A stretch of DNA of 64,000 nucleotides from Micromonospora polyrhachis (GCF_014203835.1 NZ_JACHJW010000001.1:4228501-4292500); one strand, 5' to 3'. Numbered from the stretch's first letter, positions 34,051 to 43,080 are shown. Made by a program: numbers and translations. The notes: generated from the letters alone by a model not told the origin.

Positions 34051-35157
34051 GTGGGCGGGCAGCCACCGGTTTCGGCCCGGCTGCCCGATTTCACCTGGGA
34101 CGTGCTGGACCAGGCCGGCAAGCTCGCCGCCAGCCATCCGGACGGGCCGATCAACCTCTCGATGGGCACGCCGGTCGACCCCGTACCGCCAGTGGTGCGG
34201 CAGGCACTGGCTGACGGCTCCGACACGCCCGGCTACCCGCTGACCGCCGGATCTCCGTCGCTGCGGGCCGCCGTCACGTCCTGGGTCGCCCGCTCCTGCG
34301 ACGCCACCCCGGACGGTCTCGGGGTACTGCCGACCATCGGCTCCAAGGAACTGGTGGCCTGGCTGCCGACCCTGCTGGGCATCGGCCCCGGTGACGTCGT
34401 GGTCATCCCCCGGATCTGCTACCCGACCTACGAGGACGGGGTACGCCTGGCCGGCGCCACCGCCGTACGCGCCGACTCGCTGACCGCCGTCGGCCCGTCG
34501 AGTCGGGTCCGGTTGGTCTGGGTCAACTCACCCGGTAACCCGACCGGGCAGGTCCTGCCCGCCGCGCACCTGCGGAAGGTGGTCGACTGGGCCCGGGAGC
34601 GGGGGGCCGTGGTCGCCAGCGACGAGTGCTACCTGCCGCTGGGCTGGGACGCCGAGCCGGTGTCGATCCTCTCCGAGCAGGTCCGGGGCGGGTCGTACGA
34701 CGGGCTGCTGGCGGTGCACTCGCTCTCCAAGCGCTCCAACCTGGCCGGTTACCGGGCCGGATTCGTCGCCGGTGACCCGACCCTGGTCGGCGAGCTGCTG
34801 AAGGTACGCAAGCACGCCGGCATGATCGTGCCGGCCCCGGTGCAGGCGGCCATGGCCACCGCACTCTCCGACGAGGCACACGCCGACGAGCAGCGGGAAC
34901 GCTACCGCGCCCGGCGGGAGACGCTGCGGGCGGCGTTCACCGGAGCCGGGTTCGAGATCGAGCACTCGGCGGCCGGGCTCTACCTGTGGGCGACCCGGGG
35001 CGAGGACTGCTGGGAGACGGTCGACTGGCTGGCCCGGCGGGGCGTACTGGTCGCACCGGGTGCCTTCTACGGGCCGGGCGGGCAGCAGCACGTCCGGATC
35101 GCCTTCACCGAAACCGACGAGCGGGTCGCCGCCGTCGCGGACCGGCTCGCCACCTGA
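34051..35157 (+). CDS. dapC: Succinyldiaminopimelate aminotransferase DapC
   Basis: A 368-residue fold-type I PLP aminotransferase. The PLP lysine is K227 in SLSKRSNLAGYRAGF, with NSPGNPTGQ before it and SDECY for the ring-stacking region. Its position after fdxA points to the DapC group, which makes N-succinyl-LL-diaminopimelate for lysine and peptidoglycan. The products and substrates of DapD and DapE (genes at 50-52 kb) flank this step. The GTG start follows fdxA by 8 bases, so the two form an operon. Confidence 0.9.
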   Translation: MGGQPPVSARLPDFTWDVLDQAGKLAASHPDGPINLSMGTPVDPVPPVVRQALADGSDTPGYPLTAGSPSLRAAVTSWVARSCDATPDGLGVLPTIGSKELVAWLPTLLGIGPGDVVVIPRICYPTYEDGVRLAGATAVRADSLTAVGPSSRVRLVWVNSPGNPTGQVLPAAHLRKVVDWARERGAVVASDECYLPLGWDAEPVSILSEQVRGGSYDGLLAVHSLSKRSNLAGYRAGFVAGDPTLVGELLKVRKHAGMIVPAPVQAAMATALSDEAHADEQRERYRARRETLRAAFTGAGFEIEHSAAGLYLWATRGEDCWETVDWLARRGVLVAPGAFYGPGGQQHVRIAFTETDERVAAVADRLAT

Positions 35158-35160
35158 GGC

Positions 35161-35298
35161 GAGCACTGCGGCTGACGAGCCGGGGTGGACGGCCGCTGCG
35201 GCTGACAAGCCGGGATCCACGGCATCGAGGGTGGACGGCATCGAGGGTGGACGGCATCGAGGGTGACGAGCCGGGGTGGACGGCATCGAGGGTGACGA
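35161..35298. repeat. Nested tandem repeats between dapC and pheA
   Basis: A 16-bp unit GGCATCGAGGGTGGAC occurs three times from 35221, then recurs twice with an inserted GACGAGCCGGG segment. The longer motif GACGAGCCGGGGTGGACGGC also recurs (35175 and 35267). The array fills the gap between the two genes. Confidence 0.85.
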
Positions 35299-35381
35299 CG
35301 AATAATGACGGCCTCGTCGAACCCACCGGGTTCCGGTCCCGCTTGAGGTGACCGTTCGAGCCGGCGAGAAGAGCGGGTCCA

Positions 35382-36407
35382 ATGGCGCACGGAGTGGTTG
35401 GCGGGCGGGTGTCGGCCGGCAGCGGCTCGCCGCCGTTGGTCACCTTCCTCGGACCGGTCGGCACCTTCACCGAACGGGCGGCGCGGGCGATCTGGCCCGC
35501 TGATGCCGTCCTGCGACCGGCCGAGGACATTCCCGCCACGGTTGCCGCCGTGCTGGACCGTCGGGCCGACTATGCCGTGATACCGATCGAGAACACCGTC
35601 GAGGGAGTCGTCACCGCCAGCCTCGACCAGTTCGTCTTCCACGCCCCCGACCTGGTGATCCTCCGGGAGGTGTCGGTGCCGATCACCTTCACGTCGTACC
35701 GGTCTCCGCTGGCGGAGGGAGCGGCGGCAGTGGTGGGCAGCCACCCGCACGCCCTGGCGCAGTGCACTCGCTACGTGGCGGGGCTCGGTCTGCGTACCGA
35801 GCCGTTCAGCTCCACCGCCGAGGCGGTCCGTGCCGCCGCCGACCGTCCCGAGTTGATCGCGATCGGTGCGGCCGGGTTGGCTGACGACTACCCGGTCGCG
35901 GTGCAGCACAGCGGAGTCGAGGACCGGCCCGGGGCGTACACCCGGTTCGTCTGCCTGGGCCGGGCCGACGGTGCGGGGACGGCGGCAGCGGCATCCGACG
36001 CCGGCCCGGTCGGCCCGGGGACGAGCTGGAAGACCATGATGGCGCTGACCCCGATCTGGTCGCGTCCGGGTGTCCTCGCCGAGTTGTGCACGCACTTCGC
36101 CGACCGGGAGATCAACATCATCTCGCTGTCGTCCCGACCGCTGCCCGGCTTCCCCGGGCGGTACGTCTTCGTCGTGACGGTGGATCACCACCGGGACTCG
36201 CCGGACCTGGCCAGAGCGGTGACCAGCCTGCTCTACGACGGTGTGCGGGTGAAATACCTGGGCAGTTACCCGTCCGATCATCTGTTCGCAGGCTCGCCGC
36301 CCGACCGGCCGCTCACCCCACCGGCGGGTAGTCTCGGTCTCGCCGAGATCGATCAGCTCACCCGGATCTTCCGGGGATCAGCGAACCGCCGGCGGGCGGT
36401 GAGGTGA
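35382..36407 (+). CDS. pheA: Prephenate dehydratase PheA
   Basis: A 341-residue monofunctional prephenate dehydratase (prephenate to phenylpyruvate, phenylalanine pathway). It has FLGPVGTFTERAA at the start, IPIENTVEGVV, and the catalytic T187-R188-F189 (YTRFVCLG). The C-terminal ACT domain (about 226-300; RPGVLAELCTHFADREINI, SSRPLPG) should give feedback control by phenylalanine. The usual ESRP appears as SSRP. Only a weak ribosome-binding site is seen. Confidence 0.94.
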   Translation: MAHGVVGGRVSAGSGSPPLVTFLGPVGTFTERAARAIWPADAVLRPAEDIPATVAAVLDRRADYAVIPIENTVEGVVTASLDQFVFHAPDLVILREVSVPITFTSYRSPLAEGAAAVVGSHPHALAQCTRYVAGLGLRTEPFSSTAEAVRAAADRPELIAIGAAGLADDYPVAVQHSGVEDRPGAYTRFVCLGRADGAGTAAAASDAGPVGPGTSWKTMMALTPIWSRPGVLAELCTHFADREINIISLSSRPLPGFPGRYVFVVTVDHHRDSPDLARAVTSLLYDGVRVKYLGSYPSDHLFAGSPPDRPLTPPAGSLGLAEIDQLTRIFRGSANRRRAVR

Positions 36408-36410
36408 CCG

Positions 36411-37022
36411 GTGCGTTTCCTCCATCCGCTGCTGCGGGACCGCAACATCGACGGTGTCCGGCAGTCGTCGTTCGCCGTCGCGGCCATCATCTTCAGCACC
36501 CTGAACGTCGTGGTGCTCAAACAGGCCCAGTTGCGTGGCCTCTGGTCCATCATCGTGGCCGTAGTGATCTCGGTGTTGAGCCTGGCGCTGGTCGCCAGCG
36601 TGGTGCAGCGGCTGTTCCTGACCATCTGGGCCCATCCGGTCCTCGGTATCTGGGTCTACGAGTCCTCGTCCGGCAACTGGGGGCTGGCCAGCATCGATCT
36701 CCGGGGTGGTGAGCTCAACTACTCGGTGCAGCTCTACCGCACCGAGGCGGACGCGATGGCCGCAGCCCGCAACGAGCCCGGCTTCGCGTCGAAGTGCTTC
36801 GCGACCGTCACCTCCGTCGGGGTGACCTACGACCGGGGTCAGGTCGAACTGATCTACAAGGTCGGCCTGTCCCAGGGGGACTACGAACCACGCAGTGGCA
36901 TGCTGACGCTCTCCCCGCTCTCGCCGGGTGAGATGAAGGGCTACTGGAAGAGCGATATCCTCGGCGACGAGCCGACCCGGGGGACGCTTGACCTGTACCG
37001 ACCGAACCGCCGAGGGAACTGA
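36411..37022 (+). CDS. Two-TM membrane protein with beta-rich domain, Cap15-like layout
   Basis: A 203-residue protein of no certain family. Two membrane helices (about 21-40 and 45-68) are followed by a 130-residue domain predicted to be beta-rich. That domain opens with LGIWVYESSSGNW and closes with MKGYWKSDI...TRGTLDLYRPN. This layout and the closing G-x-W and T-R-G-T-L-x-L-x-R pattern recall the SMODS-associating 2TM beta-barrel (S-2TMbeta/Cap15) proteins. That is a resemblance seen by eye, not a search result. It starts 3 bases after pheA and overlaps the tyrA start (TGATG), so it is tightly coupled to aromatic amino acid genes. No CD-NTase gene is near. Confidence 0.72.
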   Translation: MRFLHPLLRDRNIDGVRQSSFAVAAIIFSTLNVVVLKQAQLRGLWSIIVAVVISVLSLALVASVVQRLFLTIWAHPVLGIWVYESSSGNWGLASIDLRGGELNYSVQLYRTEADAMAAARNEPGFASKCFATVTSVGVTYDRGQVELIYKVGLSQGDYEPRSGMLTLSPLSPGEMKGYWKSDILGDEPTRGTLDLYRPNRRGN

Positions 37023-38035
37023 TGCTGGATACGGGCGTACGCGGAACGCGGGTGGCCGTGGTGGGCACCGGCCTGATCGGCGGCTCGATCCTGCTGCGCC
37101 TGCGCGAGGCGGGCTTGGACGTCTGCGGGTGGGATCCCGACCCGGACACCCAGCGGTACGCCGACCAGCAGGGCCTGACCTTCGCCGAGAACCTCACCGA
37201 CGCGGTACGGGACCGGGATGTCGTCTTCCTCGGCGGTCCACTGTCCAGCCTGCCCGACACCCTGGTCAAGGTGGCGAAGGCCACCGGTGACCAGTGCGTG
37301 ATCACCGATGTGGGCAGTACGAAGTCGACGGTGGCGGCATTCGCGTTGGAGAACGGACTGGCCCACCGGTTCGTACCGGGGCATCCGATGGCCGGCACCG
37401 AGCGGGCCGGGCTGACGGCCGCGATCCCCGCCATGTTCGACGGCGCGGCCTGGGTGCTCTGCCCCTCCCCGGAGGGGCTGATCAGCCAGTTCCGGGCACT
37501 GTCCCGCCTGATCATCGAGGTCTTCGAGGCGCGGATCGTGCCGATGGACCCGGCGGTGCACGACTCGGTGGTGGCGCTGTCGTCGCACATCCCGCATCTG
37601 CTGGCCGGCAGTCTGGCCGGGGCGGCGGCCCGGTCCCCGGTGAGTGAGGCGATCCTCGGGCTGGCCGCCGGGAGTTTCCGCGACGGCACCCGGGTCGCCG
37701 GTACGCCGAGCCGACGGACCGTCGACATGCTGGTCAACAACCGGGACTTCGTGTTGCGACAGATGGAGTTGGTGGACACCTTCCTCGCCGACCTGTCGGC
37801 CGCGCTACGCGCCAACGACGTCGAGGCACTGACCGCTCATCTGAACCAGAGCCGTGGCCTGCGGGAATCCCTGCTGAGCCGGCCGATGACCCGATCCGCC
37901 CAGCGGTTTCCGGTGGCCGGACCGGACGAGCTGGAACTCGACTTCCTGCTGCGGCTGGGCGAGGCCGGTGGCTATCTGACCGGCTGCGCCACCGATTCCG
38001 CAACGGTCAGCTACACCGCTTTCCAGCCGGCCTAG
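37022..38035 (+). CDS. tyrA: Prephenate dehydrogenase TyrA
   Basis: A 337-residue NAD-dependent enzyme of tyrosine synthesis. It has the Rossmann motif VVGTGLIGGS (about 14-23), DVGSTKS, the catalytic-region GHPMAGTERAG and the helical domain with LSSHIPHLLAGSLA. No ACT domain is present, so feedback control would lie elsewhere. The ATG overlaps the preceding stop by one base. Confidence 0.94.
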   Translation: MLDTGVRGTRVAVVGTGLIGGSILLRLREAGLDVCGWDPDPDTQRYADQQGLTFAENLTDAVRDRDVVFLGGPLSSLPDTLVKVAKATGDQCVITDVGSTKSTVAAFALENGLAHRFVPGHPMAGTERAGLTAAIPAMFDGAAWVLCPSPEGLISQFRALSRLIIEVFEARIVPMDPAVHDSVVALSSHIPHLLAGSLAGAAARSPVSEAILGLAAGSFRDGTRVAGTPSRRTVDMLVNNRDFVLRQMELVDTFLADLSAALRANDVEALTAHLNQSRGLRESLLSRPMTRSAQRFPVAGPDELELDFLLRLGEAGGYLTGCATDSATVSYTAFQPA

Positions 38036-38085
38036 CGGCCTCCACGCGACCGGCGACCCCACGCCGATCCGGCTAGGGTGGGGAA

Positions 38086-38754
38086 ATGGTAGATGGCCCG
38101 GTCGTGTCAGTACGGGGCGAGGTCCACCGCGAGGTGCCGCCCGAACTCGCCCGTTTCTCGGTCACCGTGACGGCGCGCGACAAGGATCGCCAGGCGACGC
38201 TGGCGCGGCTCGCCGAGCGGTCCGAAGCGGTCCGCCGGCTGATCGAGGAGTACGGCCCGGCGATCGAGCGGCGGGAGACCGGGCAACTGTGGGTCCGGCC
38301 GGAGACCAAGCGTTCCGGTGAGCGGGTGGTGGCCTACCACGGCACCGTCTCCACCACCGTGACGGTCGTCGATTTCACGGTGCTCGGTGAGTTGATGATG
38401 CGATTGGCCGACCAGGACCAGACCGGCGTCTCCGGGCCCTGGTGGGAACTGCGGCCGGACAGCCCCGTACATCGCCAGGCGCGGCGGGCCGCGATCGGCG
38501 ACGCGGTGGTCCGCGCCCGGGAGTACGCCGAGGCGCTCGGCGCCCGGGTCACCGCGCTGCTGGAAATCGCCGACACCGGACTGTCTGCGCAACCGATGAT
38601 GATGGCCCGGGCGGCGTACGGCGGCGGTGGAGCGGAACAGTTCGGTGGGCCGCCGCAACTCGACCTCGATCCGCAGGTGCAGACGGTGCAGGCCGGTGTC
38701 GAGGCGCGGTTCAGCATCAGCGAGCCGGACCTCGACCGGCCGGTCGAGCGGTGA
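38086..38754 (+). CDS. SIMPL-domain (DUF541) protein
   Basis: A 222-residue protein of the SIMPL/DUF541 family: VVSVRGEVHREVPPELARFSVTV at the start and the paired repeat YHGTVSTTVTVVDFTVLGELM, with AIGDAVVRAREYAEALGA near the middle. No signal peptide is visible, which is unusual because many members are exported. The biochemical role is unknown. It lies 50 bases after tyrA and overlaps the next gene by 4 bases. Confidence 0.85.
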   Translation: MVDGPVVSVRGEVHREVPPELARFSVTVTARDKDRQATLARLAERSEAVRRLIEEYGPAIERRETGQLWVRPETKRSGERVVAYHGTVSTTVTVVDFTVLGELMMRLADQDQTGVSGPWWELRPDSPVHRQARRAAIGDAVVRAREYAEALGARVTALLEIADTGLSAQPMMMARAAYGGGGAEQFGGPPQLDLDPQVQTVQAGVEARFSISEPDLDRPVER

Positions 38755-39464
38755 CCGGGACCGTTCCACCGGAGGGGACCGTTCCACCGGAGGGGACCGT
38801 TCCACCGGCGGAGGAGACTATTCCGCTTGCGGAGGAGACCATCCCTCTGGCCGAGGTGACCTCGCACGACGAGCTGCGGGCGATCCTCGGTGCGCCGACC
38901 CGGGCGGTGATGGCCAAGGAACGGACCTTCCTCAGTGACCTCGACAAGCAGTGGCTGGCCGCGTCGCCGTTCTGTCTCGTGGCCACCTCGGGCGCGGACG
39001 GCACCTGCGACGTCTCGCCCAAGGGGGATCCATCCGGGTTCACCCTGGTCCTCGACGACACCACGATCGTCGTACCGGAACGGCCGGGCAACCGGCGAGC
39101 CGATGGGTTCACCAACATCCTGGACAATCCGCACATCGGGCTGATCTATCTGGTTCCCGGCCGGAGTGACACGTTGCGGATCAACGGTCGGGCCCGGATC
39201 GTACGGGACGCCCCGTTCTTCGAGCAGATGACGGTCAAGGGACACCGCCCGCAGTTAGCTCTCGTCGTCGACGTCGAACAGGTCTTCTACCACTGCTCGA
39301 AGGCGCTCCTGCGGTCCGCGTTGTGGTCCTCGGAAACCTGGGACCCGACGGCCGTGCCGTCCCAGGCTGCCATCGCCAAGCAGACCACCCGCCGGGACCA
39401 GAGCCTCGAAGAACTCGAGCGCTACTACGGCGCGGAGTACGCGACACGCCTCTACACCGGTTAG
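38751..39464 (+). CDS. FMN-binding PPOX-family protein (MSMEG_1061-like)
   Basis: A 237-residue member of the pyridoxamine-5'-phosphate-oxidase-like split-barrel family. The core motifs are FCLVATSGADGTCDVSPKGD, IVVPERPGNRRADGFTNIL and LRINGRARIV. Such proteins reduce quinone-like or F420/FMN-linked substrates; this one's substrate is unknown. The GTG start overlaps the SIMPL stop (GTGA). The first 30 residues are made of GTVPPE and AEETIPL repeats, encoded by tandem DNA repeats, and are unlikely to be part of the fold. The TAG stop lies in the left end of a terminator element. Confidence 0.87.
   Translation: MTGTVPPEGTVPPEGTVPPAEETIPLAEETIPLAEVTSHDELRAILGAPTRAVMAKERTFLSDLDKQWLAASPFCLVATSGADGTCDVSPKGDPSGFTLVLDDTTIVVPERPGNRRADGFTNILDNPHIGLIYLVPGRSDTLRINGRARIVRDAPFFEQMTVKGHRPQLALVVDVEQVFYHCSKALLRSALWSSETWDPTAVPSQAAIAKQTTRRDQSLEELERYYGAEYATRLYTG
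38757..38810. repeat. 18-bp in-frame tandem repeat x3 at the PPOX N-terminus
   Basis: GGGACCGTTCCACCGGAG occurs at 38757-38774 and 38775-38792, and with one change at 38793-38810. It encodes GTVPPE repeats. A second pair of repeats (GAGGAGAC...) follows and encodes EETIPLA twice. Confidence 0.92.
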
Positions 39465-39519
39465 GAAGGGCCCCTTCCAAGGCGGGAAGCGATACAGGGC
39501 ACCCTTCCTCACACCTCAG
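39460..39519. terminator. Bidirectional hairpin terminator element, copy 2
   Basis: A diverged copy of the element at 28051. TTAGGAAGGG on the left pairs with CCCTTCCTCA on the right. The left end supplies the TAG stop of the PPOX gene (39462-39464). The right end, ACACCTCAG, supplies the TGA stop of the convergent membrane-hydrolase gene (39516-39518). Confidence 0.8.
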
Positions 39520-42068
39520 TCGGGGTGGCCACGCGGGGCCGGTACCGTCCCGGTGAACATCGCGACGATGGTGTCCTTCTCCCGGTGGAACTCGACCGAG
39601 TCTGGATAGCCGCTGTGGTTGCGGATCGGCGGGTCGTTGACCTCCCCGTCGGTGGGATGTAGCCCCTCGGGGTCCCGTACCCGCAGCTCACGTTCGGCCG
39701 CCGCGACCGGCCAGCCCAACGGATCGGTCTCCCGCCAGAAGTTCGTCCAGTAGGTCCGGCCAGGCGCGGTGGTCAGTGCCGTGGCCACCGTCGGCAGTCG
39801 ATGCGGGCCGAAGAACGCGGGGAACGCCCGACCGTAGAGACGGGTCAGCTGGGACCCGTACGAGAAGAACCAGATTCGTCGCCGCCACCGGGCATGCAGT
39901 TGCAGGATGACCGCCGCACAGATGACCGAGCCCTGGCTGTGCCCGGAGAGGATGATGGCGTCCGCCCGGCGCGGATCGTCCTCGGGTAGCGCCATCAGCC
40001 CGGCGATCCGGGTCTGCAACTGCGGCACCGCCCGGCTGGCGTAACTGGGTGGGGCCAGCGGATGCGCCGAGCGGGGCCAGAACGTACCGATGTCCCAGAT
40101 CACCCCGACGCTACGGCGTACCGTGTCGTTGCGGTAGACCAGCAGGCCGAGACCGGCCACCAGCACCGGCAGCAGCCCCAGCAGGGAGTTGCCGATGTCG
40201 ACGGCGGCCTTGACGGCCAGCAACCACCCGGTCGCGTCCTGGGGGACCGGCCGGTTCAGCGAAAGGGCGGCGGCGGCGCTCGCGCCCGCCAGCACCACGG
40301 CGACCAGCACCAACCGGCCGACCAGCCCCAACGCGTGCTCGCCGACGAGTTGGTGCAGACCGTGGTAGGTGGCCACGTCGTAGGCCCGGCGTCGTTCGTG
40401 GGGGGAGAGGGCGCTGCCTGGTGGGACGAGCTGGGCCAGGCTGCGACGACGTAACCGGGCGAGGATCAGCCAGGCGTGTCCGGCGGCACCGGCGGTGGCG
40501 GCCAGGGTGACCAGGTAGGCGATGCCGGCCCACATGACCGGTATCGGTGGGGTGATCGTGGAGAGTCCACTGGGGGTGGCCCCGTTGTTGAGCCGGTCGG
40601 TGGTCCAGTAGAGCAGTCCGGCACTGTACGAGATGGCGAGCAGCCAGGCGATTCCGGCCAGCACCGCCGGTCCCCGGCCGCCCCAGGCCGCCGCAACGCA
40701 CCGGTCGACGGGTGGCGGGGTCGGTTCCGTCCGGGCCCGGGGAAACAGGAGGGTGATCGCCGCGGTCACCGCCAGGGCGGGGGCGGCGACCATCCAGCTA
40801 CGCATCTGGTCGGGGGCGGATGGAAGGCCCGGCAGCCACCCGTTCACCCATCCGCAGGCCACTGGTACGAGCACGGCCGTGACCACCGGTACGACGAGCG
40901 CCCGACGGCCCGACCGGGACACGCCCGCGATCGCGATGAGTAGTAGCACCTGGATGACGGCCAGCCAGGTGAGGATCGTGTCGTAGCCGGGAAGGGAGCG
41001 GTCCTCGACGCAGCCGTTACGACTGCTGTCCACGGTGCAGCCGGGCGAGGGGCGTAGCTCGTGCAGGGGCACCCCGGCCGGTCCGTCGGGCAGCAGTAGC
41101 ACCACCAGCGTGCCGAGTACGCCCAGCGCCGCCAAGGCGCTGAGGAGGAGGCCGTACGGCCGGATCGAGGAGCGACCGCCCTTGCGGGTGGTGTACGGAT
41201 GGCCGAGGGTCCCGATGCCGAGCAGTACGACCGTGCCGAGTAGCCCCAGGACGCCCCAGGTCAGCATCGCGCGTGTCCCCTGGGGTGGGTCCATCGCGAG
41301 TACCGCGCCCAGCGGGACCATGGCGGCGATGGTCGCCCCCGCGGTCAGGTGCACCATGGCGAGCCGTCGCACCTGGCCCTCGCCGCACCAGAAGTCGGCA
41401 TCCTGGAGCGGGTGGTCGAGCTGGGGTCGGTCGTCCGGCTCGGCTGGGCCACTGGGCATCTCGGCCTCGTACTGGTAGGTCCGCCAGCTGAGCAGCCCCA
41501 CGACGGCCAGCACCGCCAGTGGGACGAGCAGTCCGACGGCGAGTGGGCGGGCTCCCGCTCCCCACCAGCCGGAGGCAAGGAACTCCCAGGGGCCGGGAAC
41601 CTGGCTCAGGCAGTCCTCGTCCACGCACTGCCAGGCGATCAGGTCCACCGCGACCCCGGTCACCGAGAGGACCAGGGTGCCGGTCAGGCTCAGGCAGAAG
41701 ATCCGGACCAGCCAGGCGTTGAGCCCGGTGCGGCTGATGAGGCGTTCTCGCCTCGGGTCTGCGGGAATCTCCGGGCGGGCGTACAACGCGACGTTGGCGA
41801 GGGTGAACGGCAACAGGAAGGTCCACAGCGCGCGCCTGATGTCCTTGGCGGTCCGGGCCCCGGAGGTGAGCTGCCCCCAGCTGTACGCCTCGACGGTCGG
41901 TGGTTCGGCCGGGTCGGTCCGGGGCCGGTAGAAGCCGGTGGTGGCGTCACCGGCGACGAGCCGAGGCTGTGCGGGCGACCCGCCGGGACGGGTTCGGAGA
42001 CCGAGGATCTCCGCCGGGGGCGTGTTGGAAACTCCGTGTACGCGCAGCTCAAGCACTCGTCCAGCCAT
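39516..42068 (-). CDS. Large polytopic membrane protein with split alpha/beta-hydrolase motifs
   Basis: An 850-residue protein. The N-terminus begins LELRVHGVSNTPPAEIL, the oxyanion-type first strand seen in lipases (R-V-H-G). About twelve membrane segments then fill residues 80-640. The C-terminal soluble part has the nucleophile elbow ILSGHSQGSVICAAVIL (Ser near 713), and a late histidine in VEFHREKD. The hydrolase fold seems to be interrupted by the whole membrane region. It is probably a membrane-bound lipase or esterase acting on a lipid substrate; function is inferred from motifs only. Confidence 0.75.
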   Translation of the reverse strand: MAGRVLELRVHGVSNTPPAEILGLRTRPGGSPAQPRLVAGDATTGFYRPRTDPAEPPTVEAYSWGQLTSGARTAKDIRRALWTFLLPFTLANVALYARPEIPADPRRERLISRTGLNAWLVRIFCLSLTGTLVLSVTGVAVDLIAWQCVDEDCLSQVPGPWEFLASGWWGAGARPLAVGLLVPLAVLAVVGLLSWRTYQYEAEMPSGPAEPDDRPQLDHPLQDADFWCGEGQVRRLAMVHLTAGATIAAMVPLGAVLAMDPPQGTRAMLTWGVLGLLGTVVLLGIGTLGHPYTTRKGGRSSIRPYGLLLSALAALGVLGTLVVLLLPDGPAGVPLHELRPSPGCTVDSSRNGCVEDRSLPGYDTILTWLAVIQVLLLIAIAGVSRSGRRALVVPVVTAVLVPVACGWVNGWLPGLPSAPDQMRSWMVAAPALAVTAAITLLFPRARTEPTPPPVDRCVAAAWGGRGPAVLAGIAWLLAISYSAGLLYWTTDRLNNGATPSGLSTITPPIPVMWAGIAYLVTLAATAGAAGHAWLILARLRRRSLAQLVPPGSALSPHERRRAYDVATYHGLHQLVGEHALGLVGRLVLVAVVLAGASAAAALSLNRPVPQDATGWLLAVKAAVDIGNSLLGLLPVLVAGLGLLVYRNDTVRRSVGVIWDIGTFWPRSAHPLAPPSYASRAVPQLQTRIAGLMALPEDDPRRADAIILSGHSQGSVICAAVILQLHARWRRRIWFFSYGSQLTRLYGRAFPAFFGPHRLPTVATALTTAPGRTYWTNFWRETDPLGWPVAAAERELRVRDPEGLHPTDGEVNDPPIRNHSGYPDSVEFHREKDTIVAMFTGTVPAPRGHPD

Positions 42069-42217
42069 CAGGACCTCCCGAAGGGTGACGGCTCAAGTGC
42101 CCAGCGTGCGCGCAAAGGGTGATCGGTCGATTCCACCGATCGGCTTGTCGGTTATAGCCGGATGAATGTCATTTTGGTGGGGCAGAGTGTGGGGCAGTTG
42201 GTGGGGTAGCCCGCAGT

Positions 42218-42295
42218 GGGAGCGGTGCTATGGCCGGCACAGCGGGAGCGGTGCTACGGCCGGCACAGCGGGAGCGGGGCTATGGTCGGCCTCGC
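42218..42295. repeat. 26-bp tandem repeat x3 over the stop of the UDG-like gene
   Basis: Units at 42218-42243, 42244-42269 and 42270-42295 begin GGGAGCGGTGCTA or a close variant. The leftward gene's TAG stop (CTA at 42280-42282) is in the third unit; the other two units carry the same CTA. Confidence 0.85.
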
Positions 42296-42915
42296 TCGGG
42301 GGCGGCGACCCGGGCGGCGACGTCGAAGGCCCGTTCGATGTCGTTCCACAGCAGCGGGCTGGCGGTCCGGGTCCGGCCGGTGGGCGGTGCCACGGCGAGC
42401 CACGGGACCAGCCGGGCATCCTCGCGGAACAGGTAGAGCGAGAACGCCTGTCGGGCCACCTCGCCCATCGTCACCACCAGCTTGAGCTGGGGCAGCAGGT
42501 CGATGAGCCGAGCCAGCCAGGGCAGCGCCGACTCGACGGTAGCGCGTTCGATCCTGCGCCGACTGTCGGCCGGTAACCAGGGCAGGGCCGTCCAGTGCAC
42601 GCAGCGCTCCCGGGCCAACCCGGCGGCCCGATAGAACTCCCACACGTGCGCCGAGGTCGCCTCGTCGTTGTCGAGGGAGAGCAGGGTGCTCTTCGTCGCC
42701 GCCGTCCGGGACGGGGTGTCGGACAGGAACAGCACCTCCGCCGCCACCCCGCCGAAGGTCGGGTCGACGTACGGCAACTCCCGGTGGCCCACGAGCACGC
42801 GGATCTCCTCGACGAGCCGACTGATCGGGGCGATGTGCGGCTCGTCCAGGCGGGCGAGCTTCGCCTTCACGGTCTCGGTGTCGCGGTTGGCCCTCGCTGC
42901 GCTCGTCAGGTCCAT
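42280..42915 (-). CDS. Uracil-DNA-glycosylase-superfamily-like protein
   Basis: A 211-residue protein. VDPTFGGVAAEVLFLSDTPS occupies the place where UDG-superfamily proteins have their water-activating motif (usually GEAPG). ERCVHWTALPWLP resembles the family's N-x-x-PW segment, and LPQLKLVVTMGEVARQAF the strand before the last motif. The key acidic and Asn residues are not conserved, so activity on uracil is uncertain. ATG 42915 is chosen by family-like length. The last codons are part of a tandem repeat. Confidence 0.62.
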   Translation of the reverse strand: MDLTSAARANRDTETVKAKLARLDEPHIAPISRLVEEIRVLVGHRELPYVDPTFGGVAAEVLFLSDTPSRTAATKSTLLSLDNDEATSAHVWEFYRAAGLARERCVHWTALPWLPADSRRRIERATVESALPWLARLIDLLPQLKLVVTMGEVARQAFSLYLFREDARLVPWLAVAPPTGRTRTASPLLWNDIERAFDVAARVAAPERGRP

Positions 42916-43080
42916 GAAGGCATCATGCCGGTCGCGTACCGCCGCAGGATACCGGCCAGGTGGCAGAAGTGGACGTTGGCCAGGTGACAGTGGTCCGGCC
43001 GCCCGCACATGTCGATGCATTTTACGTTTCCGTGGTCAAGTCTTGACTTTCCGTGTTTGTGGCGAGGAGTGTCTTCCCAT

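Noticed and set aside
36411-37022. A complete CBASS defence operon around the Cap15-like protein
   Set aside because: No CD-NTase, Cap2 or Cap3 gene is present; the neighbours are aromatic amino acid genes.
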